64,000 nucleotides of DNA, taken from Pegoplata infirma (taxonomy: Eukaryota; Arthropoda; Insecta; Diptera; Anthomyiidae). The notes under the pieces are model-generated. The model ran no database searches. It was given only the letters and a program-made list of their open reading frames with translations, and had not been told where the DNA came from. The stretch's first letter is position 1. Every line of letters starts with the position of its first letter. The translations under genes and the position numbers were made by a program. Below are positions 53,639 to 63,567 of this stretch, piece by piece. The DNA lies in the NCBI GenBank assembly GCA_963921195.1, contig OY992539.1:155280162-155344161 (forward strand), in the 5' to 3' direction.

Positions 53639-56600
53639 TTATCCATTTACATTTGTAATATTAAGTAATTTCTTTAAGTTGTTAAACTGTTGCTTTAAGA
53701 GCGGTTTTGTAAATATATCGGCCAACTGTTGTGATGTTGGCACATATTGAAGCTGGAAACCATTATTCTCGTAGACTTCACGGATAAAATGAAACTTAAC
53801 TTCAATATGTTTGGTTCGCTTGTGAAACTGTGGATTCTTGACAAGCTTTATGGCACTCTGGTTATCCAAATATAAATTAGGAGATTGAATGCTGTCACCC
53901 AATAGATCTTTTAACAACCGTTGTACCCATACAATTTCCTTAACGCTTTCGCATGCAGCCATGTATTCTGCTTCAGTAGTAGAAAGGGCTATTGTCTGTT
54001 GTTTTCTTGACGACCATGAGATCGGCCCATTCGATAACATTACAACATAACCACCAGTAGAATGTCTACTTTCAGTATCCCCGGCATAATCTGAATCTGA
54101 ATAACAATTAAGAATTAAGTTATTAGTTTTAGAAAATTCGATACCCTGTTCAATTGTGCCTCGTAAATATTTGAAAATACGCTTGATTCCAACAATGTGT
54201 TGCTCATTATAAGAATCCATAAAACGACTTGCATATGATACTGCAAACGCAATATCTGGCCTAGTTACTATAGCCAGATACATTAACGACCCAACTGCTT
54301 CCCTGTAGGGAAAATTTACGTTGTTTGATGCTGCACTTGTTGTTTGGACATATTCAGCTGGTGTACTTACTGGCTTGGCATCTTGCATATTAAATTTCTC
54401 TAACACTTTCTTTATATATGCAGTTTGACGAATTACTATCTTGCATGGTTCTTGAGTTATTTCCATGCCTAGGTAATATAGTGAATTAAAAACTTTTACG
54501 TCAAACTCGCCTCTCAAACAATTAACGAACTCATCTGCTGCTTCTTTTGATTCAGCAGCTATTATACCATCATCAATGTATATAGCTAGTATGATTGTTT
54601 TATTATCTACTGAACCAATAAAGACACACGAATCTGCAGTACTAACTTTAAAGTTAAACTTCTTTAAAATATCTGTGAACCTTTTGTTCCAGCATCTTGA
54701 GGCCTGTTTCAGTCCATAGAGACTTTTATTAAGTTTACAGACTTTATTACTATCATCGCTATACCCAACAGGTTGGTGCATAAAAATTTCCTCCTCCAGG
54801 TGTCCGTACAAAAATGCTGTTTTGATGTCAAATTGGGTTAGGGAATAATTAAGAGATGCACTCAAGGCTAAAATTGTTCTAATAGAAATAAACTTTGCTA
54901 CTGGGCTAAAAGTTTCCTCGTAATCTATTCCTTGCCTTTGGGTAAACCCACGAATAACAAGCCTTGCCTTATAGCGTTCTACGTCACCTTCTTGATTTCT
55001 TTTTATTTTATATACCCATTTATTAGATATAGCTTTTTTCCCCTTAGGTAGTTCAACAAGTTTCCATGTATCATTATTAATGAGAGACCTGTACTCCTCA
55101 TCCATAGCATTCTTCCACTGAAACTTATGGTTACCACTCATGGCTTCTTGATAATTTTGTGGTTCTTCGTAGTCAGCTACTAATGCACAATTTGTTTCGC
55201 AAAGATCCTGGTTCCTAGATCGCAAATTGTAACGACTACAAGGTACGTCATGAACATTGACTTCTTCTGTTTCCTGTACTATATCATCTTCAGCATCTTC
55301 AAATTCATTAGTTGAATCAGCTGCTGGCGCTACAATAGCTTTTATCTCCCCCTCAATGTCATGATCAGTACCCTTATCAAAATTATCTCCTACTTTTATC
55401 TCATTTTCAAATTCTCTAATTATTACATTACGTGAAATTTCTATTCGTTTTTCTCCTGGTATCCACACACGGTAACCTTTAGTATTTTCCTGATAACCTA
55501 CGAATATACCTTTCTTAGATTTCGAGTCAAACTTTCTACGTTTTTCCTGTGGAACATGAACATACGCATCAGAACCAAAAACGTGCAACATAGAGATATC
55601 AGGTGGTTTTCCGAACCATAATTCAAACGGGGTTGTGTTTCCCCGTGGGCTTTTCCCTGTTCTATTCAAAGTATAAACTACATTATTAACAGCCTCGCCC
55701 CAGTAATTAAGTTTAAGACCCTTGCTATGTATCATAGTTCTAGCTGCTTCAACTATAGTTCTCATATCGCGTTCGGCTCTACCATTATGTTCGGGTGTAT
55801 ATGGTGTAGATTTCTGATGTACTACTTTATATTTACGTAAAATATCACATACCTCTTTATTAACGTACTCCGAACCATTGTCTGACCGTAACGTTTTTAC
55901 CTTCTTGCCAGTATCTGCTTCCACTTGATCTAAATATCTTGCTACCATTTCAGGAACATCAGATTTCGCCTTAAGGCAGTAAACATAACGATAGTTAGAG
56001 AAATCATCACGAAATATCAGCATGAATCGAGCACCACCAAACGATGTTTCTTGCATTGGACCACAAAGGTCTGTATGCACTAAATTTCCAACCTCATTTG
56101 CTCTACTATTACTTTCAGCAAATGGCATTCTATGCTGCTTACCCATCACACAGCCTTCACAAAAGAAATCACCACCACTATATTTTATATTTTGATACTC
56201 CAACACATCTTTAACATGAGCTTTGCCCTGATGACACATTCTTTCATGCCAAATTTGCAAAGAATTTACTTTGACAGCCACATTTGACTCACCAGATTCA
56301 TTTTGTACTTGTACCAATAACTTGAAAAGTCTTGAATTTTCTCTAATGGCCTTAAGAAACACCTTACCATCACGCTTAAAGACGCATTCATCTCCATTTG
56401 CTTCTAAAGAGTAACCCTTGTCCAAACATGCATTTGTAGAAAAAAGATTTAGTTTGATGTTTGGAACGTATAAAACATTTGACAGGAATTTTGAATTCCA
56501 GACCTTACCATCATAAGCTTTAATATAAATGTCACCTTTACCAACTGCTGGAATAGTGTCACCATTACCAACCCGGATACTCGTTGGAGTTTCAAACTCA

Positions 56601-57484
56601 ACATAATTCTTGAACCACTCTTTCTTGTTGGACATTTGGTCACTTGCACCGGAGTCGACAAACCAAGTATTTTCTTCGGAGGAGGCCACAAATAAATGTT
56701 CACCAATAAACGCATCAGCATTAGACTTGTTGTTGCCACGATTTTTATTAGGACAATCACGTTTCCAATGCCCAAATTTATTACAAATATAGCATTTACC
56801 TCTTGGATTTTTGTTACCTTGATTTTGTGGACCATTGTTGACTTTTTTATTACCATGCTTTGCTACAAACGCATCAGACTTTAAAGGTTCAATGCCCAAT
56901 CTGGATTCCTCCATACACAATCTGGATGTCAAATTCTTAAGTGTTCTTTCTTCTTTGCCCGTAGCTTCCCATGAAGAAAAGAAGTGCTTAAAATCATTTG
57001 GTAGGGTCATCAGTATTTTTGTAATAAGCATGTTGTCTGAAATCTTTTCACCAAGATCTTCCAACTGCTTAGCCATCTTTTGCAATTTTGAGATGTGCAC
57101 TGAAATACCATCTTCAGGAGACTTTTCATATTTAAAAAATTGTTGCTGCAGTAAATGTATTGACGTTTCAGACTTCTGCTCATATACGCTTTCGAGCACG
57201 GACCACATTTCAGCCGCTGTGTCACAATTCATAACGTGAAGCATTGGTTCTTCACCCATAGATACAACCAGAACCCTTTGAGCCTTTGCATCCAATGTAT
57301 TCCAATTTGCTACCCCTGGTGCTTCTTGTTCGGGCTTCTTTTTTGCTCCACTTACAATTTCCCAAAGATTGCCAGCACGTACCACCACCTTTACCTGGAA
57401 TTTCCACAAAGTCCAGCCTTCTGAACCCTCTAGTTTAGAGATCTTGAAATCCTCCATTTGAACCAAAAAGCTTATCCAACACAA
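53639..57484 (-). CDS. Copia gag-pol polyprotein (1281 aa)
   Basis: It has a single open frame in Ty1/copia order. Gag (KLEGSEGWTLWKFQ… ~17-200) ends with the zinc knuckle CYICNKFGHWKRDC at 231-244. The protease active site is WFVDSGASD (DSG 277-279). Integrase has H413, H418, C442, C445 and the catalytic D472 (HTDLCG), D535 (RSDNGSEY) and E571 (HNGRAERD). The RT (~821-990) has KARLVIRGFTQ, FDIKTAFLYGHLEEEI and catalytic YIDD 969-972. RNase H has YSDSDYAGDTESRHSTGGY and STTEAEYMA. The end …PTSQQLADIFTKPLLKQQF is typical. The true start is probably Met10 (MEDFKISKLEG). No frameshift separates gag and pol. Full family length. Confidence 0.97.
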   Translation of the reverse strand: MCWISFLVQMEDFKISKLEGSEGWTLWKFQVKVVVRAGNLWEIVSGAKKKPEQEAPGVANWNTLDAKAQRVLVVSMGEEPMLHVMNCDTAAEMWSVLESVYEQKSETSIHLLQQQFFKYEKSPEDGISVHISKLQKMAKQLEDLGEKISDNMLITKILMTLPNDFKHFFSSWEATGKEERTLKNLTSRLCMEESRLGIEPLKSDAFVAKHGNKKVNNGPQNQGNKNPRGKCYICNKFGHWKRDCPNKNRGNNKSNADAFIGEHLFVASSEENTWFVDSGASDQMSNKKEWFKNYVEFETPTSIRVGNGDTIPAVGKGDIYIKAYDGKVWNSKFLSNVLYVPNIKLNLFSTNACLDKGYSLEANGDECVFKRDGKVFLKAIRENSRLFKLLVQVQNESGESNVAVKVNSLQIWHERMCHQGKAHVKDVLEYQNIKYSGGDFFCEGCVMGKQHRMPFAESNSRANEVGNLVHTDLCGPMQETSFGGARFMLIFRDDFSNYRYVYCLKAKSDVPEMVARYLDQVEADTGKKVKTLRSDNGSEYVNKEVCDILRKYKVVHQKSTPYTPEHNGRAERDMRTIVEAARTMIHSKGLKLNYWGEAVNNVVYTLNRTGKSPRGNTTPFELWFGKPPDISMLHVFGSDAYVHVPQEKRRKFDSKSKKGIFVGYQENTKGYRVWIPGEKRIEISRNVIIREFENEIKVGDNFDKGTDHDIEGEIKAIVAPAADSTNEFEDAEDDIVQETEEVNVHDVPCSRYNLRSRNQDLCETNCALVADYEEPQNYQEAMSGNHKFQWKNAMDEEYRSLINNDTWKLVELPKGKKAISNKWVYKIKRNQEGDVERYKARLVIRGFTQRQGIDYEETFSPVAKFISIRTILALSASLNYSLTQFDIKTAFLYGHLEEEIFMHQPVGYSDDSNKVCKLNKSLYGLKQASRCWNKRFTDILKKFNFKVSTADSCVFIGSVDNKTIILAIYIDDGIIAAESKEAADEFVNCLRGEFDVKVFNSLYYLGMEITQEPCKIVIRQTAYIKKVLEKFNMQDAKPVSTPAEYVQTTSAASNNVNFPYREAVGSLMYLAIVTRPDIAFAVSYASRFMDSYNEQHIVGIKRIFKYLRGTIEQGIEFSKTNNLILNCYSDSDYAGDTESRHSTGGYVVMLSNGPISWSSRKQQTIALSTTEAEYMAACESVKEIVWVQRLLKDLLGDSIQSPNLYLDNQSAIKLVKNPQFHKRTKHIEVKFHFIREVYENNGFQLQYVPTSQQLADIFTKPLLKQQFNNLKKLLNITNVNG

Positions 57485-57541
57485 AGAAAAACAGTACCAA
57501 TTGCTAACAGTTATCGTATTCTTCAGAAGTTATGGAAAAAA

Positions 57542-57552
57542 GGCCCATAACC
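57542..57552 (-). other. Copia primer-binding site, tRNA-half type
   Basis: Directly inside the 5' LTR the minus strand reads GGTTATGGGCC. This is complementary to the anticodon stem-loop region of initiator tRNA-Met (GGCCCATAACC). Drosophila copia uses the same internal site through a 5' tRNA half, so this element very likely does too. Confidence 0.85.
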
Positions 57553-57737
57553 TGTTGGCAGAGAAAAAGAATTGCTGCTTTTCTTTTTTATAAATTGTGA
57601 ACGAATGACAAAGGTTTTATTTTTCATTTGATTTAAAATAAAAAATCCAATACAATAAAAATATTTCAAAAACATAACAAGTGGTTTTTTAAGCAAACAG
57701 ATGAACGAATAATTATAGCACAAACTAATTCTCAACA
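57553..57737 (-). repeat. Copia 5' LTR
   Basis: It is almost identical to the 3' LTR and lies upstream of the primer-binding site and gag. It should contain the promoter, but I cannot point to a defined TATA box. Confidence 0.95.
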
Positions 57738-57875
57738 AAAATGCAATACATACAAAAGTTCGGTGTTCGGTAAAGTTCGGCAAAAATTTGACCGAACACC
57801 GAACAGTGGCCGAACGTCACTTTTTGCCGAACTCCGTAACCGAACCCGAACGTTCGGTCGGACACTAGAGATCAG

Positions 57876-59143
57876 ATGGTGTGAAGTATCTTCTACAACG
57901 TTTCAAAAACCCTAAACATTTAAATGCGTCTTTCGCTACTTCAAAAATGTGCTTATTTCAACGGACATCACACTGTAATTTCATGCCCAGAACGTCAAGA
58001 GCTTCCGATTCATCAATAATCGTAGTACCAATAGATAAATTAGAAATTTCTGCACCACGAATACGCTTGTGTGTTAGAGTATAGCATTAAGTCTTCCGTG
58101 CATTAAAATCGACTCTATTCTCCAGACCCCATAAACAGATTCTCGACAGGTCAAGGTTAAGAGAGTTATCCATATGCTGCCTCATAAGTCTAACTTCGGA
58201 CTGACCCGGTCTATGATCAAAAGAATAAGAGTGACAGATATTGCTGTCATCCGCAAAAGAATAAATAGGGTTTACAGTAAGATTCAGTAGGTCGTTGATA
58301 AAAACTAAAAAAAGGGATGGAGAAAGAACAGAACCCTGTGGTACACCTGCGTTTAGAATGAAGTTCCTAGAGGAGAACCCATCTACAACAACACGGATAG
58401 AACGTTCACTTAGAAAGCTTGCAATAAAACGAGCAAAATTATCACCTACCCCAAATGCTCTTATCTTCGAGATAAGTGCACGGTGCCAAACTCGATCAAA
58501 CGCCTTGGAAATGTCTAGAGCGATAACCTTACTTTCACCAAGGCGGTGAATGGATCTGCTCCACTGCTCAGAGAGAAACGCCATTAGATCACCTGTTGAA
58601 CGGCCCTTACGGTAACTATACTGACGATCACTCAACAGGCCATTTGACTCTAAATAGTTCACAAAATGGAAGTTAACCATACTCTCCATAATCTTTGAGA
58701 GCGTGGAGCATATGGCGATTGGGCGATAGTTGTCGGGGTTTGAGGCTTCTCCTTTTTTTGGGATTGGTTGAACATTGGCCACTTTCCAGCAAGAGGAAAA
58801 TATACCCGCGTGGTATGAAATACTGAAAAAGTTTCGCAATGGACTAGCGAGCGTGGTAGAACACTTCTTCAAGACCAGTGCTGGAATACCATCCGGTCCC
58901 GGAGACTTGTGCACGTTGAGCTCGACAAGAACCTTTTTGACCGCTCGTGTCCTGAAGAATATGCTGGGCATAGAACATGACACCATAGGTAGCACAGGCA
59001 GTGTTTGGTTACTTACGGGTAATGAAGAGTTGTTGGCAAAAATTTCAGCCATAAGATTGGCCTTATCTACTGGGTCAGTGATAATCCGATCATCCCTTAA
59101 CAGAGTTGGGATGGAAGTGCTCGTATTACTCTTGACTAGAGTT
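57876..59143 (-). pseudogene. Antisense jockey-type element N4, RT part
   Basis: It is open from the truncation near 59143 to 58087. It has KSPGPDGIPALVLKKC, NYRPIAICSTLSKIMESMV, QYSYRKGRSTGDLMA, ALDISKAFDRVWHRALISKI, AGVPQGSVLSPSLFLVFIND and catalytic FADD: RT of a jockey-superfamily element. A stop at 58087-58089 (…NARKT then TAA) falls where a Gln codon would fit, i.e. one C-to-T change. The frame then continues as CYTLTHKRIRGAEISNLS to the MITE insertion at 57867. 5'-truncated: no ORF1 or endonuclease. Distinct from L1, L2 and L3. Confidence 0.88.
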
Positions 59144-59144
59144 G

Positions 59145-59263
59145 TCAGTCGATTAAGAATAATTCGATTAATCGATCAAACAAAACCCAACTCTTGTTCG
59201 AATAATTCAAAAATGACGATTTTCGAATAACGAATAAATCGATTAATTAATGTCGATTAAACG
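59145..59263. repeat. ATTCGATTAATCGA-rich short segment
   Basis: It has repeated, mutually inverted 'tcgattaa/ttaatcga' words between N4 and the L2 fragment. Probably the end of a small element; no full structure visible. Confidence 0.45.
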
Positions 59264-60045
59264 AGGACTTAAGATCGATTAGCAGATGGGCTGAGGTAAA
59301 TAATCTGACACTGAATCCCTGTAAATCTTTAGTTTTGCCTATTAGTAAGTATGAATATGATTTTATACATTTTCCTACTATAAGCCTGGGGAATACTTCT
59401 CTTAACTATGTTAAGAAAGCTAAATATTTAGGCTTTTATATAAACTCCTCGTTATCCTGTGGTGACCATATCAATAATGTGATTCGTAAAGTCTACCTGA
59501 CATTACGTAATCTACGAATGTCGTCAAACTTTACACCGATTGAGTTAAAAAGGCGTCTTGTTGTCCAACTGATTCTTCCACTGATAACCTACTCTGCGGA
59601 GGTCTACAGTAAACTTGATTCACACTCCCTTCATAAATTGGAGGTCTCTTTTAATAACGCAACTCGCTATGTCTATGGTCTGCGCCGTTTTAGTAGTATG
59701 ACTACGTGGAGAACTATGATTCTTGGCTGTGACATTGTTAATTACCTTGACATGAGAAATTTGCTATTCTTACATAGACTTATATACCAAAAAACCCCAC
59801 CCTACCTTTATGAGAAAATTACCTTTGGTCAATCAACAAGAAACATGACTCTAATTGTGCCCAGACATAATTATTTAAACACTAGTAGACTTTTTTTCAT
59901 TAACGCCATAAAACTCTGGAATGATTTGCCCAACGATACTAAATTCATTTCATCAAAAAATTTGTTTAAAAATGAACTCTTAAATCATCTGACAAATACA
60001 AATAGAAATGCATAAACTTATAATTGTTTTGATAAATAAACTATT

Positions 60046-60077
<32 letters not shown>

Positions 60078-60330
60078 CATATAGTATATATTTGCATATT
60101 ATAAACTATAGCTTCTTTACTTTATTTTGTCTTGACTTAATATATTGTTCTTGCAATCATTTTATATTTTAATTATTGTTTTATTATTATTGCTATTTTA
60201 CTGCTTTTTTTTTTATTTATTTATTGTACTAATTAATTATGTCAATCTTTATGTAATACCAGTTGAACTATAAAAGAATTTATTCTTATTGTTCTAATAA
60301 TGAAAAAACTAAATAAATCTAAATCTAAAT
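59264..60330 (+). mobile_element. L2 family, 5'-truncated 3' copy
   Basis: It is almost identical to 40968-42031. It starts within the RT region and ends in the same 3' UTR and 'aaatctaaatctaaat' tail, including a longer internal A run (about 60051-60077). ATTAA flanks both sides (59258-59262 and after 60330), a possible short target duplication of the same size class as that of the full L2. Confidence 0.88.
59335..60015 (+). pseudogene. L2 ORF2 C-terminal fragment (226 aa)
   Basis: It corresponds to the last ~227 residues of the L2 ORF2 at 38897-41728, with about two visible changes (NFLNTS to NYLNTS; FYHLT to NHLT). It lacks endonuclease and catalytic RT, so it is not functional alone. The few differences indicate recent retrotransposition of the same family. 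Confidence 0.88.
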
Positions 60331-60398
60331 TAATCGAACAATTATTTTTAATTAAAAAATTAAATAAATCTTTAGAATTTGATTTATTCTCATAAATT

Positions 60399-60790
60399 TT
60401 GAAAGATTTTATACAAAATGTAGGAAAGTTAAAATATATTGTAGCCATAGCCCTGGATAGCACATCCATTATAGAATTAGAGGGAGTTATCAAGTTTTTA
60501 ATAAATAATTTAGAAAAAATTAATAATTCTTTTGCATCAGACTTACTAAAACGTATTAAAATAGAATATAATGAGAGACGTATAAAAGTGTTAAATACGT
60601 TAATAATTTTTCTAAATTCTGGAAATTTTCCGAGCAATGAAAGTTTCTTAAAATATTCTCCAAAAAGCGAAACAAAAGAATATGCAAATAAATTATACTC
60701 CAGATTATTTTATGTTGAAAGTAATCACAATAATTCAGATAAAAGAATTGAAATAGAGGAAGTTATTAGTAATGACATTGGCAACTCTGT
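60399..60790 (+). pseudogene. Unidentified protein fragment, possibly hAT transposase-like
   Basis: An open segment reads MKDFIQNVGKLKYIVAIALD … KVLNTLIIFLNSGNFPSNES … ETKEYANKLYSRLF and stays open up to the L1 fragment at 60787. The pattern 'L..FLNSGNFP….FLKYS' followed by a conserved helix reminded me of regions in hAT-type transposases, but I see no catalytic motif, so this is a weak guess. It could belong to the mobiliser of the 8-bp-TSD MITEs in this window. Confidence 0.3.
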
Positions 60791-61745
60791 CTTGTGTTTG
60801 ATAAGTTGTATTAATATCGGTCGCTTAATAAATAATTTATTTTTTGTGTTTTAAAATATTTACTATTGTTAAAAGTGGTTTAGTTCAATATTAAAAAGTT
60901 TTATTAGTGTTTGTTGTGTTTTTTATACAATTAAAAATATATTTTGGACAGTAATTTAGTGTATTAAAATAATAATAAAATACTGTTGCTTTTTTATGCA
61001 CTGTGTTTGTTGTTATAATTTGCATTTCCCTTTTGTGTTTTATTTATTTTTAAAAGTTGCCAATACAGTATATTGTGAATAAATACATATTTTTTTTTAC
61101 AGTACATTCTGGATAAGTAAGGACAATTTAATTTCATTTAGATTATTTTTTATTTTTTGTGTGGATAAATTTTTTTCTTGTGAATAAATTTTATTAATTT
61201 ATTGGTGATGGAGAATTTTAAATGCATAAGTATGTTTTGTACCATTACTAAACCTGCACGAATGATTTCTTGTTGGTTGTGTGAAGGGTGTTGCCATGTG
61301 ACGTGTGCTGGTCTTACGGGACGTGATGCTGATATGTTAAAGAAGGATGGTATTCATTGGCGTTGTGTGAAGTGTAGGAAGGTTAGTGTTGATTTTTTTA
61401 GATTTTTCAAGGGCGTGAACTCCGAAATATTAAAGCTCGCCAACGATCTCTCTGGTCTTGTCGTACGCTTTAATAAGTTCGGGTCTATGGTTTCCGAGTA
61501 CTTAGAGTTGGATAAGGTGTCGATGGCGGCATCCGTTCCCTCTCCGAGGCGTAAAAACCGGCAAACTGTGTTCCGTCATCAGATAGTTCGGTTTCGGACT
61601 CGTCTTCAATCAAGCCGATTGAGGGTCCACTTTCGAGTGTTTCTGCTGGGGAAGTACCAACGAAGTCCAAACCGACTTCGGATGACCCGGTTAAGGAATC
61701 TTTCTCAGCTTTGCCGGCTGATAAAGATCTCTCTCAGGGTTTTTA
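60787..61745 (+). mobile_element. L1 family, 3'-truncated 5' copy
   Basis: It aligns with 33612-34590: 5' UTR and first half of ORF1. Unlike normal LINE copies it keeps the 5' end and lacks everything 3' of 61745, so a deletion or rearrangement, not ordinary 5' truncation, made it. Confidence 0.85.
61202..61745 (+). pseudogene. L1 ORF1 fragment, frameshifted
   Basis: It opens MVMENFKCISMFCTITKPAR with the same PHD-like cysteine cluster as 34040. A one-base deletion in 'ggcgtaaaaaccgg' near 61550 (L1 has 'ggcgtaagaaaccgg') throws it out of frame, and it is cut at 61745. It confirms the start codon and the 5' UTR of L1. Confidence 0.88.
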
Positions 61746-63567
61746 GTGTTAGAGTGTTAGGGCTACAAAAGTTTAGTTTTCAGTAAGTCTCTAAATTGAT
61801 TATCTTACTCACTGTAAGTCCTCAAAGTTTGTGAAATGAAAATCTCTATTTTAGGGACAAAAGGATCGTTGCTTGTCAAGCGAAATAAGGTCCAAGTAGC
61901 GGTCCAAATTCTTGTAGAATAATTATTATTGAGTTGCAGATTTTAAAAATCACAGCGAATAGCCAATACATTTGCCCAAAAATGCGTAATCGTCAAATGG
62001 TAAATTTTTTCACCAAGAAAAATAAGGGGGAAGGAGAGGGGTCCATTTTTTGTTTCATAACTTTTATTTCGTCAAGGATCAGGACAATGAACAGAAAATC
62101 AAAATCGCTTCGGCAGAAAATTTCTGGTCGTAAAAGGGTTAAGTAATCATTCTGTATAGTTTTTGTTCAACAGTTTTAGCTTGTAAATGAGTAAAAACAG
62201 ATCAGGGGAAAAGTTGCCCCTTTAAGAGCCAAAACAAGCCTCTGAAAGCATACAATTATTTTGGTTTTTCTATTCTAAATATGTAAAATTTTAGGATGAT
62301 TATTCAATGGTTATGAATTAATTGAATATTTAATAATACAAAAATTTTTTTAAAAATATAACGTAAAAAAGATTAGTTTTAATAAATCCCGAAATCCCGG
62401 GATTAGGATTTTAAAATCCCGAATCCCGGGATTTGTAAATGTCAATCCCGTTTGGCATCCCTATACTGGAGTGGTATTTTGCACTAAAAAAAAAGTTATA
62501 TCCCTAATGTACATATGGGTTCACTTTACGTATATGGTCGTATATGATTCATAAATATATAATTATGTATGTCCACAAATGTGTTCATATATGTACATTA
62601 GAGTGACTCAAAAAAAAAAGTTGATGATGTACCTCCCTCAAAATTTACTTTGACATGTTTTATGAAGATTCCCAAAATATTTGGGCTCTAGCCATAATCT
62701 CCCGTGAGCTAAACCGCGTCAAAAAGGGGTCCAAAAATGGTATTTTTCATGAATAAAAAATTCAGTAAATTTTTTTTGGTCCAATGAATGACCAAATATA
62801 ATAGATATTTAGGAATTCTTTGATTCTGCATTAAAACATTTTATAAATCTAACCACAGACTCGAGATAACGAGATGTTTATGTCAGTTTTTTGATGCTTT
62901 TTAATTCGATTTTACTGAAAACTTAAATAACTTTGGTATTTTTGGTCCGATTTTCACTTATAATACATCGTTAGAAAGGTGTTGACCACCGCTTGGGATT
63001 TTAGTCAAAAATTAACCCTTAACTGCACTGTCTTACTTTTTTTATAACATTTACTTCGACATCATTAAAAACCCATTTTATAACCACAAAAAGCGTATCT
63101 TTGTGCAGGAAACACGTTTAATTAATGTATTTGGCCACAATTAATTTAACCCATGCATGATCAAAATATTTTGGCCAACATTTTTAAAAAAGTTTTTGCG
63201 GAAATTATTGAAAGCTAGTTGAAATACTTTAAAAAAATAAAATAAAAAAGGTTTTTGTTTAAATAGACGTGCTTATTAATATCAAATAATTATAACGTGT
63301 ACACTTTCCCGGTGAATTTTTTTTTCGGAATTCATATGTGCAAATAAATTTTAGAAATAAAATATAAATCAATTTTCTCTTAATCGCATATATTCGTGCA
63401 AAAAACGCATCTAATAAATAGATCTTAATATTTTTTATTTAACCCATTCATGACCAATTAAAAAATTTAAGTCCAGTTGTAATACACTAACAAGGGAAGT
63501 ATCTCAACCCTTATGAACCGATTTGCATGAAACGTAAAATATATATAAAAGAGACAATTCTAAGGTT
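61746..63567. other. Intron 3 AT-rich sequence, no gene
   Basis: Only short open frames are present. 62390-62462 contains 'cccgaaatcccgggatta' and 'cccgaatcccgggattt', then ends 'ttggcatcccta', which looks like one end of a hAT-type element (complement TAGGGATGCCAAACGGGATT). I did not find its partner end. Confidence 0.5.

Larger units (their letters stand above)
53430..57737 (-). mobile_element. Ty1/copia retrotransposon, complete (4.3 kb)
   Basis: It has 185-bp LTRs at 53430-53614 and 57553-57737 that differ at one base that I can see (aaagttttt versus aaaggtttt). A perfect 5-bp duplication AAAAT lies outside (53425-53429, 57738-57742). Between them are a primer-binding site, a single gag-pol ORF without stops, and a polypurine tract. 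All parts needed for autonomous movement appear present, so it is a young and potentially active copy. Confidence 0.96.
53144..57867. mobile_element. hAT-type MITE, copy 3, carrying a copia element
   Basis: The ends TAGTGTCCGACCGAACGCAC and the complement of CGAACGTTCGGTCGGACACTA are flanked by a perfect 8-bp duplication GAGATCAG (53136-53143, 57868-57875). Subterminal words such as 'aaccgaacccgaac' recur. The MITE itself is about 400 bp. It was hit by the copia element at 53430-57737. It separates the two halves of antisense element N4. Confidence 0.92.

Noticed and set aside
56449..57424. Open frames on both strands inside copia gag
   Set aside because: Shadows of the 1281-codon gag-pol frame.
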